A program made the position numbers and the translations under genes. The notes under the pieces are model-generated. The model was not told where the DNA came from, did not search any database, and was given only the letters and a program-made list of their open reading frames with translations. DNA of 64,000 nucleotides from Chitinimonas koreensis (lineage in GTDB: Bacteria; Pseudomonadota; Gammaproteobacteria; Burkholderiales; Chitinimonadaceae). The stretch lies in NCBI RefSeq assembly GCF_014353015.1, contig NZ_CP060704.1:5357001-5421000 (forward strand), read 5' to 3'. Shown here piece by piece: positions 39,717 to 49,135 of the stretch (positions are counted from its first letter, which is position 1; each line of letters opens with the position of its first letter).

Positions 39717-40661
39717 TCAGTATTCGATTTCTTCCAGCTCGGCCGAGTAGTGCGCCGGCGCCGCGGCGCCGAGGTAGCCCATGCGGATGCAGATGCGCCG
39801 TTCCGCGTCGTCGAAGGCCGTGCGGCCGTGCATGGCGCGCCAGTTGTCGACGATCAGCACGTCGCCGGCGGCCAGCTCCAGCGTCACCGTCTGGCGCAGC
39901 GCCAGTTCGAGCAGGTCGGCGCGCAGGGCCGGGTCCAGCGTGGTGCCGTCGTCGAAGGCGGTTTGCGGGAACACGGCGATGCTGTTGGAGAAGGCGTAGC
40001 GGCCGTCGAGCAGGCTGTGCACCTGGGCCGGCACGCTGTAGTCGAAGTCGACCCGATCGCCGCTGCGCAGGCAGGCCGCACCCGGGATCGCCATCAGCGC
40101 GGCGAAGATCGCGTCATGGTCGGCGGTGCCGAACAGCGGGGCGAAGAAGTCCAGCGCGATCGCGCGGTAGCGATAGTGCAGGCGCTTGTCGAGGAACATG
40201 GCCCGCGCCGTTTCCGGCAGCGCGTCCCACAGCCGGACGCCGTCCCACAGCAGCGAGGCGCCGCCGGTGCGGGCCGGCCGCGCGCAGTAGAAGAACAGCA
40301 GGTCCGGCCGGAACGGCATGTAGGAGAACTCGGAATGCGGCCCGACGAAGTTGTGGCCCGGCGTCACCGAGCGGGTCTTGCCGCCGTCGCCGAGCGCCTC
40401 GCGGCTGTCGTTGCCGTTGTGGACGAAGCGCTCGGCCACGCTGCGGCTGAAGCGTTCGAAGCCGTCCTGCCCGCCGGAGAATCCGCGCAGCAGCAGCGCG
40501 CCGCTGCGCTGCACCACGGCGCGGGCGGCGGCGCCGTCGAGTTCGTCCAGCGCCTGGCCCGGTCGGGCGTCGATCATCGCGGCGAAGCCGTCGGCGAGTT
40601 CGGCCGCGGGAAGGGCTCGAAGACCGGCCTGCTGGCCGGCCGTCGCGATTGGGGCGTCCAT
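39717..40661 (-). CDS. TauD/SyrP-like Fe(II)/2-oxoglutarate-dependent oxygenase
   Basis: A 314-residue non-haem iron oxygenase. The facial triad is H109-x-E111 in GPHSEFSYM and H278 in RAMHGRTAF. The 2-oxoglutarate-binding Arg lies in the following RRICIRMGY. The family hydroxylates amino acids, often as PCP-bound thioesters in NRPS pathways (for example SyrP-type beta-hydroxylation). The ATG overlaps the stop of the dimodular NRPS by one base (TGATG), so translation is coupled. The C-terminus (AELEEIEY) closely mirrors the end of the dimodular NRPS (EDIEEVEY), hinting that both dock to the TubC-type domain of the next NRPS. Its target residue is not known. Confidence 0.88.
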   Translation of the reverse strand: MDAPIATAGQQAGLRALPAAELADGFAAMIDARPGQALDELDGAAARAVVQRSGALLLRGFSGGQDGFERFSRSVAERFVHNGNDSREALGDGGKTRSVTPGHNFVGPHSEFSYMPFRPDLLFFYCARPARTGGASLLWDGVRLWDALPETARAMFLDKRLHYRYRAIALDFFAPLFGTADHDAIFAALMAIPGAACLRSGDRVDFDYSVPAQVHSLLDGRYAFSNSIAVFPQTAFDDGTTLDPALRADLLELALRQTVTLELAAGDVLIVDNWRAMHGRTAFDDAERRICIRMGYLGAAAPAHYSAELEEIEY

Positions 40662-43600
40662 CAGTACTCGACCTCCTCGATGTCCTCTGCCGGCCCGTCG
40701 GCGCCGGGCTCGGCGCACGGTTCGAGCAGGCTTTTCATCTCGTCGTAGCGCTGGGCCAGGCCGGCCACGGTGGCGCGCTCGAACAGCGCCTCCAGCGGCA
40801 GCTCGACGCCGAGCTCGCGCCGGCTGCGCGACATGATCCGGGTGGCCAGCAGCGAGTGGCCGCCGAGCGCGAAGAAGTCATCGTGCACGCCGACGCGTTC
40901 GAGCTTCAGCACCTCGGCCCACAAGCGCGCCAGCACCGCTTCGGTCTCGTTGCGCGGCGCGACGTAGCCGGCCTCGCCGCGCCGGCGTTGCGGCGCCGGC
41001 AGCGCGTTGCGGTCGAGCTTGCCGTTGGCGGTCAGCGGCAGCGCGTCGAGCGACACGTAGTGGGCCGGCACCATGTAGTCGGGCAGCGTCTGCTGCAATC
41101 GGCTGCGCAGTTCCGGCGCGGCCGGGACTTGCCGGCCCGGCTGCGGCACCAGGTAGGCCACCAGCCGCTTGTCGCCGGGTTCGTCCTCGCGCGCCAATAC
41201 CGCCGCTTCGCTGATCTCGCCCTGCGCCAGCAACGCCGCCTCGATCTCGCCCGGCTCGATGCGCAGGCCGCGGATCTTCACCTGGCGGTCGATCCGGCCC
41301 AGGTACTCGATCTCGCCATTCGGCAGGTAGCGCACCAGGTCGCCGGTCCGGTACATGCGCGCGCCAGGCTGGCCGAACGGGCACGGCAGGAAGCGCTCGG
41401 CCGTCAGGTCCGGCCGGTTCAGGTAGCCGCGCGCCAGGCCGTCGCCGGCGATGTACAGCTCGCCGGCCACCTCGACCGGCGCCGGCTCGAAGCGGTCGTC
41501 GAGGATATAGGCCTGGCCGTTGGCGATCGGCCGGCCGATCGGCACCGAAGTGCCGGGCGCCGTTGCGTCGGGCGCCGCTGCGTCGGGCGCCGCTGCGCCG
41601 AATCCGGCACCCAGCGGCAGCGGATGGACGCAGGAAAAGGTGGTGCACTCGGTCGGGCCATAGCCGTTGCTGAGCTTGCCGCCGGCCGCCAGGAACTTGC
41701 GCACGTGCGGCACCGACAGCGCCTCGCCGCCCGCCAGCAGGTGGCCCACCGTGACCAGCTGCGGCAGCCGGTGTTCGACCAGCTGGTTGAACAGCGCGGC
41801 GGTCAGCCACAGCGTGTCGATGCCGGTGATCAGTTCGCCGATCCGTTCGAGCGAACGCGAGCCCGGCGGCGGCAGGACCAGCGTCGCGCCGTTGAGCAGC
41901 GGCGCCCAGATTTCGAAGGTCGAGGCGTCGAAGGCCAGCGGCGCCAGGTGCAGCACGCGCTGGCCGGGACCGAGCGCGAAGTAGTCGCTGTTGCAGACCA
42001 GCCGGCTGACGTTGCGCTGGGTCACCTGCACGCCCTTGGGCTGGCCGGTCGAGCCCGAGGTGTACATGACGTAGGCCAGGTGATCGGCCCGGGTCGTGAG
42101 GGGCGGCGGATCGGTCGGGCAACAGGCCAGTTCTGCTTCCAGCCGATCGAGCGCCAGCACCGTGATGCCTTCGAGCAAAGCAGCCTGGCCGCTTCGACGC
42201 AGGATCAGCGCCGGTGCGGCGTCGTCGAGCAGATAGGCCAGCCGCTGCTCCGGCAGCTCGGGATCGAGCGGCAGGTAAGCGCCGCCGGCCTTGAGGATCG
42301 CCAGCAGCGCGACCGCCAGGTCGAGCGAGGGCGGCAGGCTCAGGCCGACCAGCACGTCGGGGCCGACGCCGCGGCGGCGCAGCGCATGCGCCAGCCGGTT
42401 GGCGCGCGCGTCGAGCTGGCGATAGCTGAGCTGGCCATCGGCGGCGACCACCGCCAGCAAGCCGGGTGTGCGCGCCACCTGGGCCTCGAACAGCTCGGCC
42501 AAGGTGGCCTCGCGCGGATACGGCCGCGCGGTGGCGTTCCAGCCGGCCAGCAACTGGGCACGTTCGCCGGCCGGCAGGATGTCCAGCGCGCGGACCGGCC
42601 TCTCCGGTGTCTGCTCCAGGCCCTGCGCCAAGGCGGCCAACGCCGCCTGCATGGAGTCGTACAGCCGCTGCGCCGCGATGCCGGCGCCGGCCTGGACGGC
42701 CAGCACCATGGCGTCCGGCAGCTCGTCGACCGAGACCACGAAGGGCAGATCGGTGCGCTCCTCGGCATGGATCAGCGCGCCGCCGTCCATCAGGTCGGCG
42801 CCGAACTCCCCCTCGCCGCGGCGGCAGTTGAGCAGCGAGGCGAACAGCGGCTGCGGCGCGGCCACGCCGCTGCAGCGCTGCGCCAGCGACAGCGGCGCGT
42901 GCTCGTGCCGCAGCAGCTGCGCCAGCAGCGCATGGGTCCGCCGCAGGCCGTCGCGCAGGCCGACGCCGTCGACGCGCAGGCAGATCGGCAGCGTATTGAT
43001 GCACGGCCCCATCACCTGCGCCGCGCCCTGCCCGCCCTGCAGCCGGCCGAACAGCACGGTGCCGAACACCACCTCCCCGCGCCCGGTCAGCCGCGCCAGC
43101 ACCAGCGCCCAGGCCAGGTGCAGCAGGCTGGCCGTGCCGACCCGGCAGGTGCGGGCCTGCCGGCGCAGGCGCTCGACCAGCTCGGCCGGCAGCGGCCGCC
43201 GCACTTGGTCGAGCGCGCCGCCGGCCGGCAGCGCGGCCACGCCGAACGGCGCGGTGGTGGCGTCGACCCGGCCGAGCATGGCGTTGAAGAAGGCCTCGTG
43301 CTCGGCCGCATCGACGCCCTGCCGCGCCTGGGCGATGAAGTGGCGGAACGGCAGCGCGGCCGGCAGCAGCCGGGCTTCGCCGGCCAGGATGCGGCGCAGC
43401 TCGGCGAACATCCGCTGCAGGCTCAGGTTGTCGTCGATCAGGTGATGCTGCAGCAGGTGCAGCAGCCAGCGGCCGCCGGCCGCATCGCGGGCGGCGAAGC
43501 CGCGGATCATCGGCGCCTGGCCGATGTCGAGCCGGTAACGGGCCGGGTCGTAGCGCGCGCGCAGCTCCGCGGCGACGTCGCCGTCGGCTTCGACCTCTTC

Positions 43601-46600
43601 GATGCGCAGCGCGGCGCGGCGCAGCACCACCTGGACCGGCTGGTCGAGCGACTGCCAGACCACCACGGTGCGCAGGATGTCGTGCCGGTCGATCACTGCC
43701 TGCAGCGCGGCGGCGAAGCGGTCGAGCCGCTCGCGGTCGGCGAAGGCGAACTGCAGCGTGGTCAGGTAGGCATCGCCCTCGCGTTCGCGCAGGTGGTGGA
43801 ACAGCAGGCCTTCCTGCAAGGGCGCCAGCGGGTAGATGTCCTGCACGTTGGCCGCACCGCCGGGCACCGCCGCGACGATCGCGGCGATGGCCTCGGCCGT
43901 CAGCGCCACCAGCGGCAGCATGTCGGGCGTGATCGCCTGCGCATCGGCCGGGATGCGGTTGGGCGGCACCGCCGCGGCGGCGAACCCGGCGCCGAGCGCG
44001 GCGGCCAGGCCTTCGATGGTCGGATGGGCGAACAGCGTGCGCACCTCGGCCGCCAGGCCGGCGCGGCGCAGGCGCTCGACCACCGCCACGGCCAGCAGCG
44101 AATGGCCGCCGAGCGCGAAGAAGTCGTCGCGCACGCCGACCCGTTCGAGCCCGAGCAGCTCGCGCCAGATCTGCGCCAGCATCGCCTCGGTCGCGTCGCG
44201 CGGCGCCAGGTCGTCCTGCCCGCCCTGCCGCCCGGGTGCCGGCAGCGCCTTGCGGTCGACCTTGCCGTTCGGCGTCAGCGGCAGCCGTTCGAGCACGATG
44301 AAATGGGCCGGCACCATGTAGTCGGGCAGGCGCTGCGCCAGCAGGCGGCGCAGTTCGGCGGCCGGCGGCACGGCATCGGCGGCGTCCGCCGGCACCAGGT
44401 AGGCGACCAGGCCGGCGTCACCGCCTCCCACATCACCGCCCCCCACGTTACCGTGGGTCATCACCAGCGCCTCGCGCACCGCCGGCAGCGCCGCCAGCGC
44501 CGCCTCGATCTCGCCCGGCTCGATGCGGAAGCCGCGCAGCTTGAGCTGGTGGTCGAGCCGGCCCAGGTATTCGATGCTGCCGTCGGCCAGGTAGCGCGCC
44601 AGGTCGCCCGAGCGGTACATGCGCGCGCCCGGCTCGGCGCCGAACGGGTCGGGGATGAAGGCGGCGGCGGTCAGGTCCGGCCGGCCCAGGTAGCCGCGCG
44701 CCAGGCCGACGCCGGCGATGTGCAGCTCGCCGGCCACGCCGGCCGGCACCGGGTTCAAGTGGGCATCGAGGATATGGATCCGGATGTTGGCGATCGGCCG
44801 GCCGATCGGCACGCAGGCGAGGCCGGCGTCGGCGCGGCAGGTCCAGGCCGTCACGTCGACCGAGGCCTCGGTCGGGCCGTACAGGTTGTGCAGCGCGACG
44901 CCGGGCAGCGCGGCGAAGAAGCGCCGCTGCAGTTCCGGCGGCAACGCCTGGCCGCTGCACACCACCCGCCGCAGCGAGCGGCAGGCCTCCGGCTCGACGC
45001 TGGCGAGGAAAACCTCGAGCATCGGCGGCACGAAGTGCACGGTGGTGATGGCCTGCTCGGCCATCAGCCCGGCCAGGTAGGCCGGCTCCTGCTGGCCGCC
45101 GGGCCGCGCCAGCACCAGCCGCGCGCCGTAGGCCAGCGGCCAGAAGAATTCCCACACCGAGACGTCGAAGCCGTAGGGCGTCTTCTGCAGCACCCGGTCG
45201 TCGGCGTCGAGCCGGTAGGCGGCCTGCATCCATTGCAGCCGGTTGAGGATGCCGGCGTGGTCGACGCCGACGCCCTTGGGCCGGCCGGTCGAGCCCGAGG
45301 TGTAGATCACGTAGGCCAGGTTGCCCGGCCGCAGGGCCGGCGCCGGGTCGTGGTCGGGCTGGGCGGCCAGCGCGGCCGCCGCGTCGTCGTCATCGAGGCA
45401 GAACACCGCCGGCGCGGCCGGACAGCCGGCCTGCAGATGGCGCTGGGTGAGCAGCACGACGGCGGCCGCGTCGGCCAGCATGCCGGCGCGCCGTTCGGCC
45501 GGCTGGTCCGGGTCCAGCGGCACGTAGGCGCCGCCGGCCTTGAGCACCGCCAGCAGGGCCACCACCATCTCGACCGAGCGCTCGAGGCACAGGGCCACCC
45601 GCGCATCCGGCCCCGCGCCCCGCGCCGCCAGCCAGTGGGCCAACCGGTTGGCGCGCGCGTTGAGTTCACCGTAGCTCAGGCGCCGGTGTTCGAATACCAG
45701 CGCGACGCGGTCGGGATGCTGCCGCGCCTGCCGCTCGAACAGGCGGTGGATCGCGCCGTCGGCCGGATAGACCGTCGCGGTGTCGTTCCAGCCGTCCACG
45801 ATGAGCGCCCGCTCGGCCGGGTCCAGCAGCGGCAACGCCGACAGCCGCGTCTGCGGCGCCGCCGCCACGGCGTGCAGCAGCCGCACCAGCCGGCCGGCGA
45901 TGCGCTCGACGCCGGCGCGATCGAACAATTCGGTCGCGTATTCGACGATGCAGTCGAGCTGGCCGCTGCGGCGCCGCTCGAACAGATTGAAGGTGAGGTC
46001 GAACTTGGCGATCGGCAGCAGCAGCGGCAGCGGCTCGGCCTGCAGCCCCGGCAGCGAGAAGCCGGCCTCGACGTTGTTCTGCAGCACCAGCATCACCTGG
46101 AACAGCGGGTGGTGGGCCAGCGAGCGGGCCGGGCTCAGCTGTTCGACCAGGCGGTCGAACGGCAGGTCCTGGTGGCGGTAGGCGGCCAGGTTGCCGGCGC
46201 GCACGCGCGCCAGCAGCTGCGCGAAGGTCGGGTCGCCGCCGGTGTCGGTGCGCAGCACGAGGGTGTTGGCGAAATAGCCGACCAGCGCGTGCAGGCTGTC
46301 GTCGGTGCGGCCGGCGATCGGGCTGCCCAGCGCGATGTCGTCGCCGCCGCCGAGCCGGGCCAGCAACGTCGCCAGCGCGGCCTGCAGCAGCATGAACAGC
46401 GTGACGCGGTGGGCCCGCGCCAGCGCCTGCAGGCCCTGGTAGAGCGCGGGATCGAGCGGGAATCGCAGGCTGTCGCCCTGGTGGCCGGCCACCGCCGGCC
46501 GCGGCCGGTCGAGCGGCAGCGCGGTCAGCTCGGGCAGGCCGGCCAGCGCCTGGCGCCAGTAGCCGAGCTGCTCGGCCATCCGGCTGGCCGGGTCGGCCGG

Positions 46601-47176
46601 ATCGCCCAAGAGCTCGCGCTGCCACAGCGTGTAGTCGGCGTACTGCACCGGCAGCGGCGCCCAGGCGGGCGCCCGGCCGTCGCGGCGGGCGCCGTAGGCC
46701 GCGCCGAGATCGTCGGCCAGCGGCACGATCGACCAGCCGTCGCCGGCGATGTGGTGCAGCACCAGCAGCAGCACGTGGCGGTCGGCCGCCAGCCGGTACA
46801 GCGTGGCGCGCAGCGGCAGCGCGTGTTCGAGGTCGAATGGCCGCACCGCATCCTGCAGCAGCGCGTCGTCGAGCCCGGCGGCGGCGATGTCGCGCCGTTC
46901 GAGCGCGATCGCGGCGGCGTCCGGCGGCAGGATGTGCTGGTACGGCTGGCCGTCGCGGTCGCGGAACAGCGTGCGCAGGCTCTCGTGCCGCGCGACCACG
47001 TCGGCCAGCGCGGCGGCCAGCGCCGCCGGGTCGAGTTCGCCGTCGAGCCGCAGCGCCAGCGGGATGTTGTAGGTGGCGCTCGGGCCGTCCAGCCGGTCGA
47101 GGAACCAGAGCCGCCGCTGGGCGTAGGACAGCGGCACGGCCTCGTCCGCACCGCCGTCGTCGTATAGGTGTTGCAC
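40661..47176 (-). CDS. Dimodular NRPS: C-A(Ser)-PCP-dual C/E-A(Val)-PCP
   Basis: A 2171-residue protein starting at a GTG at 47176 with AGGAGAGG upstream; no better start is seen. Domains: C 15-460 (LSYAQRRLWFLDRLDG, HHIAGDGWSI); A1 465-970 (TSGSTGRPKG; specificity residues D-V-W-H-V-S-L-V-D, a serine code); PCP about 1010-1065; condensation domain 1110-1540 with the extended motif HHLREREGD and HHLIDDN, the mark of dual epimerisation/condensation domains; A2 1550-2060 (D-A-F-W-L-G-G-T-F, valine-like); PCP 2095-2145. It extends the Tyr starter by D-Ser and Val. The acidic tail ending EDIEEVEY may dock to the TubC domain of the next NRPS. Frame is intact throughout. Confidence 0.93.
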   Translation of the reverse strand: MQHLYDDGGADEAVPLSYAQRRLWFLDRLDGPSATYNIPLALRLDGELDPAALAAALADVVARHESLRTLFRDRDGQPYQHILPPDAAAIALERRDIAAAGLDDALLQDAVRPFDLEHALPLRATLYRLAADRHVLLLVLHHIAGDGWSIVPLADDLGAAYGARRDGRAPAWAPLPVQYADYTLWQRELLGDPADPASRMAEQLGYWRQALAGLPELTALPLDRPRPAVAGHQGDSLRFPLDPALYQGLQALARAHRVTLFMLLQAALATLLARLGGGDDIALGSPIAGRTDDSLHALVGYFANTLVLRTDTGGDPTFAQLLARVRAGNLAAYRHQDLPFDRLVEQLSPARSLAHHPLFQVMLVLQNNVEAGFSLPGLQAEPLPLLLPIAKFDLTFNLFERRRSGQLDCIVEYATELFDRAGVERIAGRLVRLLHAVAAAPQTRLSALPLLDPAERALIVDGWNDTATVYPADGAIHRLFERQARQHPDRVALVFEHRRLSYGELNARANRLAHWLAARGAGPDARVALCLERSVEMVVALLAVLKAGGAYVPLDPDQPAERRAGMLADAAAVVLLTQRHLQAGCPAAPAVFCLDDDDAAAALAAQPDHDPAPALRPGNLAYVIYTSGSTGRPKGVGVDHAGILNRLQWMQAAYRLDADDRVLQKTPYGFDVSVWEFFWPLAYGARLVLARPGGQQEPAYLAGLMAEQAITTVHFVPPMLEVFLASVEPEACRSLRRVVCSGQALPPELQRRFFAALPGVALHNLYGPTEASVDVTAWTCRADAGLACVPIGRPIANIRIHILDAHLNPVPAGVAGELHIAGVGLARGYLGRPDLTAAAFIPDPFGAEPGARMYRSGDLARYLADGSIEYLGRLDHQLKLRGFRIEPGEIEAALAALPAVREALVMTHGNVGGGDVGGGDAGLVAYLVPADAADAVPPAAELRRLLAQRLPDYMVPAHFIVLERLPLTPNGKVDRKALPAPGRQGGQDDLAPRDATEAMLAQIWRELLGLERVGVRDDFFALGGHSLLAVAVVERLRRAGLAAEVRTLFAHPTIEGLAAALGAGFAAAAVPPNRIPADAQAITPDMLPLVALTAEAIAAIVAAVPGGAANVQDIYPLAPLQEGLLFHHLREREGDAYLTTLQFAFADRERLDRFAAALQAVIDRHDILRTVVVWQSLDQPVQVVLRRAALRIEEVEADGDVAAELRARYDPARYRLDIGQAPMIRGFAARDAAGGRWLLHLLQHHLIDDNLSLQRMFAELRRILAGEARLLPAALPFRHFIAQARQGVDAAEHEAFFNAMLGRVDATTAPFGVAALPAGGALDQVRRPLPAELVERLRRQARTCRVGTASLLHLAWALVLARLTGRGEVVFGTVLFGRLQGGQGAAQVMGPCINTLPICLRVDGVGLRDGLRRTHALLAQLLRHEHAPLSLAQRCSGVAAPQPLFASLLNCRRGEGEFGADLMDGGALIHAEERTDLPFVVSVDELPDAMVLAVQAGAGIAAQRLYDSMQAALAALAQGLEQTPERPVRALDILPAGERAQLLAGWNATARPYPREATLAELFEAQVARTPGLLAVVAADGQLSYRQLDARANRLAHALRRRGVGPDVLVGLSLPPSLDLAVALLAILKAGGAYLPLDPELPEQRLAYLLDDAAPALILRRSGQAALLEGITVLALDRLEAELACCPTDPPPLTTRADHLAYVMYTSGSTGQPKGVQVTQRNVSRLVCNSDYFALGPGQRVLHLAPLAFDASTFEIWAPLLNGATLVLPPPGSRSLERIGELITGIDTLWLTAALFNQLVEHRLPQLVTVGHLLAGGEALSVPHVRKFLAAGGKLSNGYGPTECTTFSCVHPLPLGAGFGAAAPDAAAPDATAPGTSVPIGRPIANGQAYILDDRFEPAPVEVAGELYIAGDGLARGYLNRPDLTAERFLPCPFGQPGARMYRTGDLVRYLPNGEIEYLGRIDRQVKIRGLRIEPGEIEAALLAQGEISEAAVLAREDEPGDKRLVAYLVPQPGRQVPAAPELRSRLQQTLPDYMVPAHYVSLDALPLTANGKLDRNALPAPQRRRGEAGYVAPRNETEAVLARLWAEVLKLERVGVHDDFFALGGHSLLATRIMSRSRRELGVELPLEALFERATVAGLAQRYDEMKSLLEPCAEPGADGPAEDIEEVEY
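40845..42416 (-). repeat. Near-identical A-PCP segment, copy B (in dimodular NRPS)
   Basis: Counterpart of 22703-24228. It differs by a 45-bp in-frame insertion at about 41550-41622, built from repeats of a 15-bp unit encoding roughly APDAA, and by one extra G relative to copy A. The frame is intact, making it the reference that exposes the break in copy A. Confidence 0.9.
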
Positions 47177-47253
47177 CGGCTTCCCCTCTCCTGCTGTGTT
47201 CTTGGCGGCCGCTGCCCGCGTGGCGCGGCCTGGCCCGTGTGGCCGGGCCGGTC

Positions 47254-49113
47254 TCAGGCGACCGGCGCCGGCTTGCGGTTGGCGCGCAGCGGCAGCGTCG
47301 GCCGGATGCGCGCCGCCGGCGCCTGGTCGAGCCGTTCGGCCAGCGCCGCCACGGTGGGCGTGGCGAACACGTCGTCCAGTTCCAGCTCCACGCCGAAGAT
47401 CGAGCGGATGCGGCTGATCAGCCGCGTGGCGGTCAGCGAATGGCCGCCGAGGTCGAAGAAGCCCTGGTCGATGCCGACGCGGCCCAGCTCGAGCACCTCG
47501 CCGAACAGGCCGGCCAGCGTCTCCTCGTTCGGCGTGCGCGGCGCCGCCACGCCGCCGGCGGCGAAATCGGGCGCCGGCAGCGCGGCGCGGTCGAGCTTGC
47601 CGTTGGGCGTCAGCGGCAGCGCGGGCAGCGCCAGCACGGCGGCCGGCACCATGTAGTCGGGCAGCAGCTCGGCCAGCTGGCCGCGCAGCAGGGCGGCGTC
47701 GAAGCCGGTCTCGGCCGCCGGCACCGCGTAGCCGACCAGCAGCGGCTGGCCGGGCCGGTCCTCGCGCATCAGCACCGCGGCCTCGCGCACGCCCGGCAGC
47801 GCGGCCAGCCGCGCCGCGACCTCGGCCGGCTCGACCCGGTGGCCGCGGATCTTGACCTGCTGGTCGACCCGGCCGAGGAAGGTCAGGCTGCCGTCGGCCT
47901 CGCGCCGGGCCTGGTCGCCGGTGCGGTACATGCGGCCGCCGGGCGGGCCGGACGGATCGGGCAGGAAGCGCTCGGCGGTCAGCTCCGGCCGGCCCAGGTA
48001 GCCGCGCGCCAGGCCGGCGCCGGCGGCGTAGAGCTCGCCGACTTCGCCGTCCGCGACCGGCCGCAGCGCGGCATCGAGCAGATGGAGCCGCATGCCGCGG
48101 ATCGGCTCGCCCAGCGGCGGCGGCGCGTCGCCGGCCAGCGGGCCGCTCATGCTGGCGCACACCGTGGTCTCGGTCGGCCCGTAGGCGTTGATCAGGCGGC
48201 GGCCGGCCGACCAGGCGGCCGCCAGCCGGCCCGGGCAGGCCTCGCCGGCGACCACCAGGGTGGACACGCCCGGCAGGCTGCCCGGCGCCATCGCGGCCAG
48301 CGCCGACGGCGGCAGCGTGGCGTGGGTGACGCCGGCCTCCGCGACCAGTTGCGCCAGCGCGTCGCCCGGCAGCAGGCGGGCCGCCGGCGCCAGCACCAGC
48401 CGGCCGCCCGACAGCAGCGCCAGGCACAGCTCGGACACCGCGGCGTCGAAGCTCGGCGAGGCGAACTGCAGCACGCGCGAATCCGCCGCGACGGCGAAGC
48501 GGCCGATCTGCCCGGCCGCCAGGTCGGCCAGGCCGGCGTGGCTGACCACCACGCCCTTGGGCCAGCCGGTCGAGCCCGAGGTGTAGATCACGTAGGCCGG
48601 ATGCCCGAGCCGCAGCGGCTGGCGGCGGTCGCGGTCGTCCGGGGGGAGCGGCGAGGCCGCGGCCAGCTCCGCCGCCAGCTCGCCGGCATCGAGCCGCAGC
48701 GGCGGCACGCCCGGCGGCAGGCGCTGCGCCAGCGCGGCGACGGTCAGCAGGCAGGCCGGCGCGGCGTCGGTCTGCATGTAGGCCAGCCGCTCGGCCGGGT
48801 AGGCCGGGTCGAGCGGGACGTAGGCGGCGCCGGCCTTCATGACGGCGAGGATGGCGACCACCAGTTCGAGCGAACGCGGCAGCGCCAGCGCGACGCGCTG
48901 CTCGGGCCCGATGCCGCGCGCGATCAGCAGCCGGGCCAGCCGGTTGGCGCGCGCATCGAGCTCGGCATAGCTCAGCTCGGTGCCTTCGTAGACGGCCGCG
49001 ACCGCATCGGGCGTGCGGGCGACCTGGGCCTCGAACAGCGTCGGCAGGACGGCCTGCGGCAGCGCGATCGCGTCGGGCTGGCGAGCGGCGGCGGGAAGTG
49101 GATTCGGATGCAT
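47254..49113 (-). CDS. NRPS loading didomain: A(Tyr)-PCP
   Basis: A 619-residue protein with one adenylation domain (about 25-520) and one carrier domain (about 540-600, phosphopantetheine Ser in LGGHSLTATR). There is no condensation domain, so it is a starter or free-standing loading unit. Core motifs are YTSGSTGWPKG, NAYGPTETT, YRTGD and the catalytic-lysine motif NGKLDRAALP. The specificity residues read D-A-S-T-V-A-A-V-C, a known tyrosine-type code (close to Phe). The two acyl-CoA-dehydrogenase-fold flavoenzymes encoded just upstream may act on the PCP-bound aromatic residue. It lies 22 bp downstream of the flavoenzyme gene and 77 bp before the dimodular NRPS. Confidence 0.92.
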   Translation of the reverse strand: MHPNPLPAAARQPDAIALPQAVLPTLFEAQVARTPDAVAAVYEGTELSYAELDARANRLARLLIARGIGPEQRVALALPRSLELVVAILAVMKAGAAYVPLDPAYPAERLAYMQTDAAPACLLTVAALAQRLPPGVPPLRLDAGELAAELAAASPLPPDDRDRRQPLRLGHPAYVIYTSGSTGWPKGVVVSHAGLADLAAGQIGRFAVAADSRVLQFASPSFDAAVSELCLALLSGGRLVLAPAARLLPGDALAQLVAEAGVTHATLPPSALAAMAPGSLPGVSTLVVAGEACPGRLAAAWSAGRRLINAYGPTETTVCASMSGPLAGDAPPPLGEPIRGMRLHLLDAALRPVADGEVGELYAAGAGLARGYLGRPELTAERFLPDPSGPPGGRMYRTGDQARREADGSLTFLGRVDQQVKIRGHRVEPAEVAARLAALPGVREAAVLMREDRPGQPLLVGYAVPAAETGFDAALLRGQLAELLPDYMVPAAVLALPALPLTPNGKLDRAALPAPDFAAGGVAAPRTPNEETLAGLFGEVLELGRVGIDQGFFDLGGHSLTATRLISRIRSIFGVELELDDVFATPTVAALAERLDQAPAARIRPTLPLRANRKPAPVA

Positions 49114-49135
49114 GGGCGGGATTCCGGGTTGCCGT

